Of a DNA stretch of 64,000 nucleotides, positions 34,504 through 51,991 are shown piece by piece (within the stretch, counting starts at the first letter, position 1; the number at the start of each line of letters is the position of its first letter). Location: positions 1,178,001-1,242,000 of the forward strand of contig JAALGY010000011.1 of the NCBI GenBank assembly GCA_032358165.1, in the 5' to 3' direction. The position numbers and the translations under genes were made by a program. The notes beneath the pieces are model-generated. The model was not told the DNA's origin, made no database searches, and was given only the letters and a program-made list of their open reading frames with translations. The DNA comes from Diplosphaera chodatii. Lineage: Eukaryota > Chlorophyta > Trebouxiophyceae > Prasiolales > Stichococcaceae.

Positions 34504-37500
34504 TCACACCATCAGCTGCAGCGGCAACTCAGCAATCGCCGGCTGCCTGCTGAAAGCGCCCAGCCTGCCTAACGCCGGCCTGCCATCTGCTATGCAGTAC
34601 CAGGCATAGTTGGCCAGCCCAACCGCGCTGTTTGCTGCCGCCAGAACCTTGACAACAGAAAACATCGGCATGGTCAGCTGCAGAAAAGGGGTTGATCTAG
34701 ACCCGATCACAATAGCTTTGTTGCTCTTGATACCAGTTTCAACTATGTACGAGCATGTCACCAGCACGGTGGCACGCAGCGCAGCGCCCAGCTTGCCGAA
34801 GCCCAGCCGCGGCACTGCCAGCGCTGTCGCCCCTGCCAGCAGCCCCAGCAGCCCCACCTCCCGCCGCTGCCCAGCCTGCAGCCGCCCCCGCAGCGCATCC
34901 ACCTGCACGCAGTGGTTCCCCTAAGTTTCGATCACATTCAACTTGCTATGCATGCGATGCAGTGGCGTTGTCTGGAATGGTGGTCTACTACCTGGCTGAC
35001 GTGCTGTAAACCGTGCTGCACCTGGGCGGTCAGGTTGGCAAGCTGAGTGGACGGCAGGGGGTGGGCGGCGTGCGGGCCGTCGGGCAAGGCGGCCGATGCC
35101 TCCAGAGACGCCACGCGCTGCCGCAAGGCGGCCAGCTCGGCGGCGGCGGCGGCGGCGCCGCTCTGCAGCTCCGCCACCAGCCGGGGCTGCGCCTTCTGCT
35201 GCACCTTGATCGCCTTGATCTCCTGTGCGTGGCAGTGTCGAGTGGTCGTGCAGGCGTATAGGCGGCCTCGTGTTGCCTGGTTGCCACGGTAAACCCAGAT
35301 GGCGTGGTGAGCCAGGCAGGGGTAGAGCGCAGCCTCAACACCCGACGGATTGTCAGAACGAAAGCGCACCTGTACGAGCAGGTCATAGACGCTCTTGCCC
35401 AGGCGCGAGCTCTGAAGCTGCAGCTGTAACTGCTTGTCGTCAGCGTCGAGGGTGAGCAGCCTAGGCTCTGCTGCCATATGCCTGACAGGCACGACCTGTG
35501 GCACCAGCGGCGCAGCTGGGCCGGCAGCGGCGGCTGTGGGAGCCACAGCAGCTGCTGCGGGTGCCACAACGGCGCTAGCGTTTGTTGCCCTGATGTCAGC
35601 AGTGCTGTCGGGCAGCGTGGCACCTCTGTCTGGCACAGCACTTGCTGGCAAATCGCCGGCTGTGCCATGCCGTACAGGCTTTGGATGCGGGGGTCTGTCA
35701 ACGCCAGCGGCTGCTGCAGCATCCGCTGCGGGCCTCGTCACAGCAGGTGGCTGGGTGGTGGCTGGCAGGGTGTCTGCCATAGCTGCTGTGGCTGTCGGAT
35801 GCTGGTGCGCATCCGCTGCTGCTGTCCGTTCTGCTGTCAGTATGACTGCTGGCTGGGCTGCCGCCCTTGCAGTGTCTGCTTTTACAATGGCAGCAGGCTG
35901 CGGCTGAACAGTCTCCGCTGCAACACCAGGTGGCAGACCGTTCGTGCTGGTCACGAATGGAGCTTGGCCTGCGTTTGCATCCTCGACCGCTGCTACAGTC
36001 AGTTGTGGCGCAGGCACAGCCGGCGGCGGCGCAGTCGGCGGTGGGGGCACCACCACCGGCGGCGATGGCTGGCTGATGAGCGTGAGGGGATCGTGCGCCA
36101 GCACATCCGGCACGTCGTCCCCCTCCTCGAATCGGAGCTGGTCCTCCAGATCCTCTGCTGCACTCTTCCCATACACTGCGGCCCGTGGACTTCACCTCAG
36201 CCCGCATCTGGCGGTTGTGTACGTCGCTTAGGAAGATGAACCGCACCGCGAACGAAGCACATGTAGCCTATTAACGTTGTAGGGAAGGCTCCCACCTGCA
36301 ATGTCGTTGATGGTGCAGACTGGCTCGCTGCCGTGGGTCGTCAGGAAGCGCAGCAGCAGGTACTTCAGCCATGGTGGGCTCTCCACCTGTGGACATAGGT
36401 GTGCCACCAGCTCATGCGGGAGACATGCCAACGAGCGCGGCATTGAGGGGACCAGTAGCCAAGGGGGAGTCTGTCACTCGTCACACCCTGCCATAGTTGT
36501 AGGTCGGCGATGCCCACCTTGAACGACTGGGTGCCCTTGACTTTGGCGGCGGTGAAGTTGCCGACCAGCTTCCAGGCGGTGCTGTTGAGGCTGCGCCCGT
36601 AGTCAGTGCTCTTGCCGGGCTCGCCGCCACCAGCCGCTGCGTCGTGGCGGGGGTGCTTCTGGCGGCCCCGAACCTCGAAGTCCCTGATGCGCGATGAGTA
36701 CAGCTCATGCTGCGATACCTGCACGGCCAGCCACTGCTTGGGTACGTGCATGTCTGTCACCGGCAGAACCTCAGCACGTGTGGATTGGCAATGCCTCCGC
36801 ACGTATGTCGTCAGCTGTGAGGATCTGCCTGTTGCCTCTGCTCGGGCCAGCAGCGGCTCACCCGCAGCGTGTCGGGGCGGATGACCTGCGGCAGCTCGAT
36901 GATCAGCCACTTGTCTGCCTTGCAGTCGGTGCGCATGAAGGTGTCGCCGTCATTGTCCAAAACCGACGATGCCCTCTGCAGAGCAGGAAGGGTGTCTCAC
37001 TTGAAGGCGGAGCTCAGGCCCGGCTCAGAACTATCGTCCCAACTACATCTTCGAACAAGTACTTTACCTTGGCCTCCTTGTTGGCGGCCAACACCTTTGC
37101 GCCATCCTTTGCAGATGCAAAGTTGTGCCGGTCGTGCACATCCTCATCATCTTCGGTAGCCTCGATCGGCCCGGCTGCCGCCGCTGCAGCCGCCTGCTCT
37201 GCAGCCGCTGCTGCTGCCTGCTCTGCGAGCTGTGCAGCGGCGGCTGCCTCGGTGGAGTTGGGCGTTGCACACACGCCATGCGTGTCCTGCTGCTGTGCTG
37301 TACCTGCGAGGGAGCCGATGCTGCCGACCCGACTGCTGGCGCCTGCCGCTGCAGCAAACAGGTCTTCCAGACCGGGGAGGGGACATGTGGGCTGAGCCAG
37401 CGGCCAAGCATGGCCTGCATGATGTGCCGCATTCACGTCGCCTTGGCTGCCTGCTGATGCCGCTGCGACAGCTTGCGCTGTCACTGATGACGACTTCAAT

Positions 37501-37739
37501 GACGTTTCGTGTTGCCCTGGCTGTTGCTGCTTGGATGCACTGCTGGGGACAGGTGCAGACAACTGCTGGTCTGCAGCGGCAGCCGCTGCCTCTGGGTCGA
37601 CAACAGTTGGGTCTACGCTGGGGTCGGCGTGTCCTAAGGGCGGTTCGGACCTGTGTGCTGTCGTGCTGCATGCTGATAGGTACAACACCAGCGAGATGGA
37701 CGCAGCAATGCGCTGCCAGCGGTCACCCTGCACTCTCAT
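34504..37739 (-). CDS. Mid-SUN (SLP1/SUCO-type) SUN-domain protein
   Basis: A multi-exon gene. The ATG at 37739 begins a short basic head and a hydrophobic helix (AASISLVLYLSACS), a likely signal anchor, then an Ala/Gln-rich linker. The SUN domain is assembled from phase-matched exons: HNFASAKDGAKVLAANKEAK (about 37110), ASSVLDNDGDTFMRTDC and KADKWLIIELPQVIRPDTLR (about 36920), VSQHELYSSRIRDFEVRGR (about 36700), STAWKLVGNFTAAKVKGTQS (about 36560), WLKYLLLRFLTTHGSEPVCT (about 36350) and NDIA|VYGKSAAEDLEDQ. A long Pro/Ala/Thr-rich segment follows, then a coiled coil (EIKAIKVQQKAQPRL and ASLEAS regions, 35010-35230) and a hydrophobic segment (LLGLLAGATALAV, about 34830). The central SUN domain marks the mid-SUN class, which sits in the ER and nuclear envelope and aids membrane-protein folding or nuclear shape. 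The last exons (34504-34750) are less certain. Confidence 0.86.
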
Positions 37740-38136
37740 GCTGCAGTGTCATTGCACGCGTCGAACATTGCACCCGTCGCCAATGTAGGTGTAATCGTTA
37801 ACACGTAACATACAAAGTGCATGTATCAATCGAGCTGTATGTGGCGTTCGAGCAGCAAGCACTTTACAGCAGTTCTCTGCAGCCGGATCGGTGGCTGCCT
37901 TGCCAAGTCACCTTTGCTCAGAGCTGCCTTGCAGATGAATGGCACTGCCGCAGAATGACACGCATGAGATGCAAATGATACCAGCGTTGCCGAGATCATT
38001 TGCAGCGGAGGTTTCTGCGTACTGCAACCTCATTGGCCACATCTCCCATGATCTCCGTACAACACAACACATGTGTACGGCCAACAGCAAGCTGAGCAAG
38101 CCTGTTGCCAGCACTCCGAAACAGCAACGTCGTTGG
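37740..38136. other. Intergenic gap
   Basis: 397 bp separate the SUN gene start from the VMA22 stop on the same strand. It should hold the SUN promoter and the VMA22 3' UTR. I see no additional gene. Confidence 0.4.
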
Positions 38137-38976
38137 TCACAGGACAGCCTGCCAATCTTCGCATGCACTGCGCAGGCGAGCCTGCTGGCCTGCCAGGGTC
38201 ACAAGTTTGCCCAGCGCTTCAGCAAAGTCTGCCTGCGCTTGCCGCAGATGAGGCGATGGCGCTGCCCCAAACATGCGAAGCGATGATGCTGTATCACCCT
38301 TGACCAGACACAGCTCCCCTGCTCCAGTGGCGCCATTGCTTGGTCTACCAAAAGGCAGACCAGCAAGCTGCTCTGCGATGCTGTCTACGCTTGCGATGGG
38401 CGGGCTTGCAGCATCACTGCTGTCACCATCTTGAGGCGCTGTTCTGCTGCTGACTGCATCACCGCATGCGTCAACAGGGCTGCCAGCGTCGACGGCCGAT
38501 GCGTTTGCGGCCATTGCAGGCGGGTCTGGTAGCTCTGTTGGCATGGCCACAGGCTGCTGCAAAGCCGCAGCTGCTGTGTCATTGGCCACTGCATGTCCTG
38601 CAGCTTGTGCGCATTGGTCTCCTGGCAAGACCACCCTGGCCTGAGCCTCCATGTGGCTGCTGTACATCGCAGAGCTGACCTGCACGAGATGCATGCACGC
38701 GTGGGTCAGCACCCGAGGTGCAGGTTGAATCAAAGAAAATGCTGAGCGCTGGCAAAGCGCCGTCATTACTCTCTGCATACTGCAACTTGCTGCACTTGCC
38801 TGATGCATGCCCATCACATGCCGGGCGCGTGCAATATTGAACCAGCCCTGCTTCAAGCAGGAGCACGCAGCCTCGTGTGTCCGCATGAAGTCATCAGTGT
38901 GCTGCAGAATGCTGAGAAAGGCCTGCTCCACTGTTGCATCTTCTCTAGCTGGTGGCTGGGTGGGTGACATGGCCAT
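38137..38976 (-). CDS. VMA22: VMA22/CCDC115-like V-ATPase assembly factor
   Basis: Two exons: 38976-38800 (59 codons, ATG at 38976) and 38679-38137 (180 codons plus stop). Both are in phase 0, giving 239 residues. The intron uses a GC donor with perfect AG|GCAAGT consensus; no usable GT donor is nearby. N-terminal helices contain the family block CLKQGWFNIARARHVMGMHQ followed by VSSAMYSSHMEAQARVVLPG. After a variable Ala/Asp-rich linker the C-terminal signature RMFGAAPSPHLRQAQADFAE and a final helix appear, as in CCDC115/Vma22. The known role is ER-side assembly of the V-ATPase Vo sector, with Vma12 and Vma21 as partners. It is in tandem with gatC upstream, only 127 bp from the gatC stop. Confidence 0.82.
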   Translation of the reverse strand: MAMSPTQPPAREDATVEQAFLSILQHTDDFMRTHEAACSCLKQGWFNIARARHVMGMHQASAASCSMQRVMTALCQRSAFSLIQPAPRVLTHACMHLVQVSSAMYSSHMEAQARVVLPGDQCAQAAGHAVANDTAAAALQQPVAMPTELPDPPAMAANASAVDAGSPVDACGDAVSSRTAPQDGDSSDAASPPIASVDSIAEQLAGLPFGRPSNGATGAGELCLVKGDTASSLRMFGAAPSPHLRQAQADFAEALGKLVTLAGQQARLRSACEDWQAVL

Positions 38977-39103
38977 GCCAGTGCCTGCAATGCAAACACA
39001 TCCTTCACATCTGTGTCAGCTGCTCCAACGACCGGCGCAACAACGCTGATCAAGTGATGACCGCTGTCACCAGGCACCAGGGTAGTACACAGCAGCACCT
39101 TTG

Positions 39104-39803
39104 CTAGAAGACCTTGGGCACCTTGACATATGGCCCCTCCATCTCAGGCATCTCCTTCATCAGGCTATCCCTGCATATGCGTCCTCAACTGCCGCAGTCA
39201 GTTCCACCGCGTGCTGCCACAGCAGGACCAGCAACTCATGTGTGCCAAGATCTACCTCTGCTCGAATTCCTGCACAGTGTCGGGACGCAGCATGTTGCTC
39301 TCGTTCTTGATGGTGGCCTGCAGTGCTGGCTCCACGCTGTCCGTATTCACGCTTTGCAGCTGCCCAAACCTACGAGCGTACAGCAATGTGCATCGTCGCT
39401 GACACATGAACCACATGCCGGTGATCATGCCATGAGCATGTCAAGAAACCGGACCAAGCTCACCAATCCACTATCTCCGCAATCTTCGGGCCCCACTCCT
39501 CTGCCTGCACCATGACCGCCGGAAGGAGTCAGGCACTTGCGACTCTGGTCAGCATGCGGGCAGGAAGAACTGGCCACTTGCGCGCATGCTTACCTCCTGC
39601 GGCGTGACTTCGATCTGAGAGAGTTCCGCCAGTCGCTGCACGTCTGGCAGATCGTCACGAGCCTGACTGCCAGTTGCTATGTACCGCTGAGCCCTGCAAA
39701 GCGAAGGCAGCGGCCGGACAGTCCGCCAGAGGCTGCTTGCTGGCAGCATGCACCGGCCGTGCTGTAGAAGCTGCGTGCCCGCGTTCGGCAGGATGATCGA
39801 CAT
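39104..39803 (-). CDS. GATC: Glutamyl-tRNA(Gln) amidotransferase subunit C, organellar
   Basis: Exons join in phase to give a GatC protein. The likely ATG at 39803 starts an Arg/Leu/Ser-rich targeting peptide (MSIILPNAGTQLLQHGRCML), then the mature start DDLPDVQRLAELSQIEVTPQ. The next blocks are AEEWGPKIAEIVDW|FGQLQSVNTDSVEP (donor GTGAGC, acceptor CTCGTAG), ALQATIKNESNMLRPDTVQE and the final MPEMEGPYVKVPKVF before TAG 39104-39106. The helix plus Asp/Val/Glu-Pro pattern and the C-terminal V-P-K-V motif are diagnostic. GatC stabilises GatA in the GatCAB complex, which converts Glu-tRNA(Gln) to Gln-tRNA(Gln) in plastids and mitochondria. The frame is open upstream to 40157, so a longer presequence is possible. 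Confidence 0.88.
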
Positions 39804-40736
39804 GAAACGAGCTCGTTGAGCTGCTAGTATCTGCGTCCTTGTAATGTTTTGACTGAGCATGTCGATGCAGCATGTCTGCTTGTCCGGCATTGGTGCTGGG
39901 GTCCCCGACACCGGCAAGCTTTTGCCACCCTCTTGTACCTCAAAATTTGGTTTGCCAGGCGTCCTGGCGCTAGTTGAACAGGAGCAGTACACCCTTTGCA
40001 CTTGCAAGGTCGCTGCCGCTGGCACTCTCAAGCCTTTCTGTGTTCGTGCCGGAAATCGTGTGCTGCTACTCACAATTGATGTGCATGCCTGCTCCGTATG
40101 CTGTGCTCGCTGCAGCTGCCAGCAGCTGGCCAGCCGCACAACAACTTGGCTGAACATCTTCAGAGGACTTCGAATGGCAGTCTTGACTACGGTTTAGTAT
40201 ATGCGAGGCCAGAACAACTGCAATCAAACCTTGCATCCAGGTGCTGACTACATGCATGTTCAGAAGCAAATAGCAACCAACATGTGACTTGTATACATGA
40301 TACGTTGTTCAATCAAACTTTTATGACTGTGTTCTTCGTCATGCAGTGCGTCGGTGGGTTCAGTAAGTCTGCAGGTGACGCACGAGACCAAGCAGGTGAT
40401 CTCGGCTGATGTTGCTATAGACGTCAGCGCACCTTGGATAGCCAAGGAATCAGCGCTCACATGAAACGGTTGTGTGCAGGCGCTCCATAGGCTGCGTGAC
40501 CTGGGCAAGGCCCCGCCGCAAGGTCAGCAAGCTGAGCATGCGCATGACAACTCCCCGCGGTGCACGCACACGGCACCGTGTGCAATCTCCCTGCATGCAA
40601 CAATCAATTAGATTGTGACCTTGCGTCTGTACTGCAGTTGCCGCAAGGCCGCAGGGGCCGTCTGCTTCAGCAGCGGCAGCAGCCACAGCAGCGGCCGTAG
40701 CCGCTGCAGCAACGCACCGTCCGGCACACCCTAATC
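39804..40736. promoter_or_regulatory. Divergent intergenic region (about 930 bp)
   Basis: This lies between the gatC start (-) and the RecQ start (+). On the minus strand 40686-40450 is open but begins at GTG and has no recognisable motif. A Leu-rich stretch near 40690-40630 in another frame also lacks a good start. I see no supported gene. Confidence 0.35.
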
Positions 40737-47065
<6,329 letters not shown>

Positions 47066-47092
47066 GGCATGCTGGCAATTGAAGGCAATGAC

Positions 47093-47097
47093 TGTAA
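47093..47097 (+). terminator. TGTAA polyadenylation signal
   Basis: TGTAA lies 28 bases after the RecQ stop codon, matching the usual green-algal poly(A) signal position. Confidence 0.55.
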
Positions 47098-47439
47098 GGC
47101 TGCCCATGCACCATTACTCCTCGAGTGTGCGACTGCTGAGTCTGGGGTAGGTGTCTGTGCTTTCAAAGAGCATGGGTACAGCGCACTAGTAATGCTCTGC
47201 GTGAGCAGCATAGGATTCTTCGAGCAGTGCAAGTTCGCATAGCCTGTCGTCGTGAAACGCTTCAAAAGTACCAGAAGCAGGCTAGCAACCGCATGCATGC
47301 ACAGACCTTTCAAAGCACCCGACACAGAGCATCTTACAACCAAAGCACCCCGTCCGGCAGCGACACGTCAGCCTAGAAAGACGCTCATGCATGCTCATAC
47401 TTTCTTCACTCACAAAGACATGGTGTACACTATACTGCC
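47098..47439. other. Convergent intergenic gap
   Basis: 3' flank between the RecQ gene and the polyQ/coiled-coil gene on the opposite strand. No gene is seen. Confidence 0.4.
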
Positions 47440-50005
47440 TCAACCGTCAAAGCGTTTTGCAATGCTGGAGTATGTTCCTACAACCGTCTGCAACTGCTGG
47501 CCCAGACGCTGCAAGTCGCGGTCCTTGCCGGCCTGAATGACAGCATGTATAGAGCACTCAGCATACCTTGAGCAAGGTGCCCAGGGTTGCAGACTGCATG
47601 GTGTCGTCATGCTCCTTGGCATGGGTGACTCACCAGCTCGTCCTCAAGCTTGGCAATCTTGACCAGCAATGCCTGCCTGTCCTGCATGTCGTCATACTCC
47701 TCCTGCATGCATACCAGAATGATGACTCAGGACACCGAGAAGGGAAAACAGGATGTGGTGCACTGCACCATTTGTGGCATGCACAACCAACCTTGTCAGT
47801 CCTGCGCCGCTTGTTCGCCCCCCAAAACCCAATCCCCTCTGCGATGCCAGGCATGATGCGTTGTTTGTGAGGCAGGCTGACAGCTCAACATGCTGTGAGC
47901 CAGCTTTGAAAAACCGTGCAGCTGCTTATATGCGAGGTAACGACCGGCGCATTCAGATAGGATCGAATCTATGCAATGGCAATAAGTACCTGCCGGCGCT
48001 TCTGCAGGCTCAGAGCTCGCCAACTGTTCCGGCACGGCAGTGGTGGTTGTACCACGGCAAAGGATCTTCTGTGCAACGCACCCATCACACCGCTATGAAG
48101 ACAGATGCAACACCACGGATGCATTCAAAGTGGCCACAGCATATGCAACCACTTGCTTGAGTCCAAACGCACATATCGAGGCACCTGTGCAATATCTGGT
48201 CGGAGGGCGGTCTGCAGCACCATCGTAGCGCCGTATGCTTGCTGCTGCAGGTGCTCGGCGAGCATTCTGCGGGGTTGCTTCTCGTGGATCCCAAGCATGC
48301 GCATAAAGCTGTACAGGAAGTGTGCGGAGCGGTGATCTGAGCCCTGCAAACAACAAGTGGGCCCACGATCAGAGAATTCAAGCACATGGTGGAGCACCCT
48401 GATTGCAGTCCTGAGTCGTCCAAGCAGTCACTTGTGACCGACCAACAGGTCATGACTTCATCAGCTTGGATGACATCAGGGCCTTCAAGACATGCTGAAG
48501 CATACTCCATGCAGCCTTACGGACTTTGCACACTCATGCGGAGCTAGTGATGGCTAGTGTCACCTGCAGACGTCTACGTAGCTCCTCGTCTCCTGCCTGA
48601 TTCAGCTCGGGTAGCACTGCCAGCAGGATTGCCTGTGCATGGAACGCCACAGTGCGCTGCAGAAGGTGCCCCGGGCCACAGCAATTGATTTCGAAGCTTC
48701 AAGGTGGACATGGATTGCGCCAGCCAAGTTTCTGTGCAGGTGGCAGGCCATGTGCTCTCTTGGCACTTGATTTGTGTTGCTGCACAGCATGGAGGCCACA
48801 CCTGCATACCCCTGTAGTAATCATGAGGCTCCTCTACGCGGGGCATGAAGGCGGGCGCAAAAACCAGACCCCACCAGTCCCAGGTTAGCTTGCCTCGCAC
48901 CAGGCTTGGGTCAATAGCCTCCGGGGCCATACCCAGCAGCGCCTTGGCTTCCTGCTCTGTCCACCCAGGCTGAAAGCGGACAATAGCCTGCAACGAAGGC
49001 AGGCTTCAGTATGAGCCGTGCCATGCAATCAATGCTCGCACAAACACACGAGCATGAGTCTCCGCATGATGAGTCTCCGCATGATCAGGCTCACAGCATG
49101 ATCAGCTCACAGCAAACAACATGTAAAGGCTAGCCAGCATATATGCATGCCAACAACTCAACGACAAGATCAAGCGCTGGACAGGCGTACCACATGTTCG
49201 CCATCTGTGAGTACCACACGAAGTGCATGCATTGCCCCGAGGGTGACGTTGTAGATGGCAGAAGCAATCGCCTCCACGCAACACTGCCAAAGAAGAGCAT
49301 GCACGCAGGCATAAGAGGTGCTGCACGCTGCAGCCATATTGAGTTGCTGCACCACAAATGCAAATGTTGAAGGGTCAGGGCAGCTGCTAATGCTTCGACA
49401 CATTGCGCACCTGATCACAGTAACCCGGCAAATTACCGCTGGTTAGATCACCCTTGAACTCCATGGCCCCCCCAATGATCAAGTTCTTGATGCCTGCTAC
49501 TCGGGCCTTGACGACCATGTCGACAAAGCCCTTACCCATAGCCGTCTACGTTTACAGAATGGGCGAGGTGAGGATGTGACAGGGATGCCTCCTGCCGCCC
49601 CGCTGTAGCAACTGCTCATCGTGCGGAAAATGCGAACTGAGTCAGAATCAACGTGAGCTGAACAATCACACCTCCGTGCTCTGCACACTATGGTCCCGTA
49701 TGGCGCAACACTATAAGACACAAAGCATACCTTCATATGATGCCCTGGGTGATAGTATGCGCCGAGATGTGCGAGCGGGCTGCTGCCTGACGACTGTGGT
49801 GCAGCAACTGCTTGTGCACGCGTTCCAGAGGGTGCCGTGTCAGTCACTTTCAGAGGTGTTGCAGCAGCTGCTCCCTCTCCCGTTTGCTGGATGCCCTGCA
49901 CTGCCAAAGTTGCCTTGCCAGCTACGGGAGCCTCGGGCGGCTGCGCTGCAGTGGTGGATCGAGACGGTGCCTGGCCTGGCTGACGTGCGACTGGCGGCTG
50001 CACCG

Positions 50006-50063
<58 letters not shown>

Positions 50064-50486
50064 GTGGTGGTGGTGGTCAACCACTGTTGGCGCTGCTGCT
50101 GCGGTGCCAACTGCATGTGTGCGACTCACGCCAGAATGACTGCTGGAAGGTGTGCCTAAACCCGCGGCCGCCTCGGCCAGCTCAGCTTTCGAAGGCGACA
50201 CCTCTACTCGCGAGCCCTCTGGTGCTAGCAGTGAGACCACCGGCCACAAACAATGTGCTCCCGCCACGACTGCTGCCCCGTTGCCGCGGATGGATTGCAC
50301 CTGCCTGAGCGCGCACATGCTGGCTGGTACTAACATGATGTCGTCGAGCACATCGCTGCTGCAGACTAGCTGGAGCTCCTCTGGCAATTCAATGAAGCCG
50401 CTGAAATCGCGTGGTGCTGTGTCGCTCTCGACATTGTGAAAGAGCCTCGGTGACAGCCCAGCAGATACGCGTGATCCTGCCATCAT
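47440..50486 (-). CDS. Unknown polyQ and coiled-coil protein
   Basis: I do not recognise this protein, but the exons join cleanly. Exon 1 (ATG 50486) includes FIELPEELQLVCSSDVLDDI and a tract of five His then 18 Gln, ending YYHPGHHMK at a GTATGC donor. The next exon continues TAMGKGFVDMVVKARVAGIK and NLIIGGAMEFKGDLTSGNLP. After a less certain exon near 49200-49280 come AIVRFQPGWTEQEAKALLGM and LTWDWWGLVFAPAFMPRVEE (about 48850-48990), AILLAVLPELNQAGDEELRR (about 48630), GSDHRSAHFLYSFMRMLGIH and AEHLQQQAYGATMVLQTALR (about 48180-48345), EEYDDMQDRQALLVKIAKLE (about 47700) and a final coiled coil AGKDRDLQRLGQQLQTVVGT to a stop at 47440. All splice joins stated are phase 0. No transmembrane segment or targeting peptide is obvious. 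Confidence 0.68.
49054..49113. repeat. Two adjacent short tandem duplications
   Basis: ATGAGTCTCCGCATG occurs twice (49054-49068 and 49069-49083). It is followed at once by an imperfect pair of about 17 bp built on ATCAGGCTCACAGCATG and ATCAGCTCACAGC. It lies between exons of the polyQ/coiled-coil gene, so it is probably intronic. Confidence 0.8.
50009..50078. repeat. Coding (CTG/CAG)n and (GTG/CAC)n trinucleotide repeat
   Basis: An almost pure run of CTG (CAG on the coding strand), with one TTG interruption, is followed by a short GTG run. On the minus strand they encode polyHis followed by polyGln in the unknown coiled-coil gene. Confidence 0.93.
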
Positions 50487-51991
50487 TTACGCGTTGTAAC
50501 ACGATGGCGGAGGTGCAAAGATGAGCGTTGAGAGCTGCTGCGATGTCCTGAAAGTGAATCTGAAAGTATAGGGACGAGGTGGTCGACCTCAACCATTGAG
50601 CCTCCCGAGCTGTTGATAGCCCAGTGCTTAAATTTGCCGTCTAGTCAGCACAGTTCACGCAATCGGCCGCCAATAGAGAAATAAATGGCGGCCCATGGGG
50701 ACATGGGTACCTTTCTATACAAATGCATGCTGTTCGTGCTTGCTATGTGCGCAGGTCGCTCCGAAGATGGTTGTCGGGGCCTCAGTTTTGTGGTCAAGAG
50801 GCATGTTGGCTGCTGTGCAGCACAGCCCATCCTTCTGGACAAGTGCACGGTTCTTGCAGGGCCAAATGCAAAGTGCACATGAGCTGCAGGTGCGGTGGCA
50901 TCAGCTACGAACCTCGAATGAAGCCTGTTGCTTGAGCTTTGGTGGATGCACAGCACCCTGCACAACCCTGAATAATCACACTGGGGTTTGGCATGGTTTC
51001 TGCAGGCGAGGCAGGGTTTCCGTAGCTTGAAGAGCGGCCAAGCAGTGCAGGCGCCAGGCCACCAACAGCGGCAGTGTTTACAGCGCATCTTAATGAAGGG
51101 AACCTAGCGGACGTGATCAGGACGGTGCCAACGTTTTCGAAGATCTCTAGTGTTGAGGCCTGTTTCGACAGAAGCTCGCTCTGAAGAAGGACTGCGGTGC
51201 ACATGATCTGCAACATGTCTAGCGTGGATATGTAATCACGGAAGGAGATAGATGAGTGTTAGTGCTCTTGCGACAGTGTGCAGTTATAGCAGTGGCAGCA
51301 GATGAGCTTGTCGTGTAGGGACGTAATGTTGCACGGCCTGACCTATGAGAAGGAACAACAAAAGAACTACGGTACTCCCGTCATGAGCAGGTGGTGGCAG
51401 CTAAGCCTGCGCGGCATCTCCCAATCATAGCACCCCAAGACACACTCGACACACAGCCTGGTAACTCAGTAACCTCAACCAATAATGCAAATCGCACAAA
51501 CCACACGAGGGCTGCTTGGTCCAAGCTTGACCCTATGGTACAGGAAGTGTCAAGTGCCGCCAGCTGGGGGCCCTAGATGTCATGTAGGTTGCAGCACCCA
51601 CGCACTGAACCCCAAGCAGTCACAGCTGAGCCTCGATGCCCATAGTTCGCGCTCCTAGGAACGGAACAACTGCCTCCTAGGGCTTCGACCCTTGCAGGCA
51701 ATCCCCATGTCGGCGCAGGCCGCTGAAAGGCGTACAGTGTCCTAAGTGGCACATATGGGGCAGAGCATGCCGCTAAACCCCCTCGTCCTATGTAGTGCAA
51801 ACAAAACGCTGGCGCCAGCTGCAAGCAGACGGGCATCAGTGCAAGCCAATGGCTCTCCGTGACATGTGTCAACGTGACATGGCCCGCCAGCCCATAAGAT
51901 CTTGCAGGATCCCAGAGCTGGCGACTCCGCTGCTGGCCACATACGGGCGTGCATGCACCACCGGAAGCGGTGCTGCTGTCAGCTGTGGGCC
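50487..51991. other. About 1.5 kb with no supported gene
   Basis: This is the upstream flank of the polyQ gene and the 3' flank of the Tudor gene, both on the minus strand. A minus-strand frame 51216-50905 (containing EIFENVGTVLITSARFPSLR) looks weakly protein-like and might be a 5' exon of the polyQ gene, and DIAAALNAHLCTSAIVLQR at 50550-50495 is similar. No phase-consistent splice into 50486 was found. The rest has no coding signal. Confidence 0.35.

Noticed and set aside
40450..40686. A small minus-strand protein next to the RecQ start
   Set aside because: The frame begins with GTG rather than ATG, and no family or phase-consistent exon could be found.
47603..47642. An extra mini-exon (EHDDTMQSATLGTLLK) in the polyQ/coiled-coil gene
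   Set aside because: It would need an intron of about 19 or 40 nt; using the GTGAGT donor and the next CAG acceptor gives a normal intron of about 105 nt and keeps the phase.
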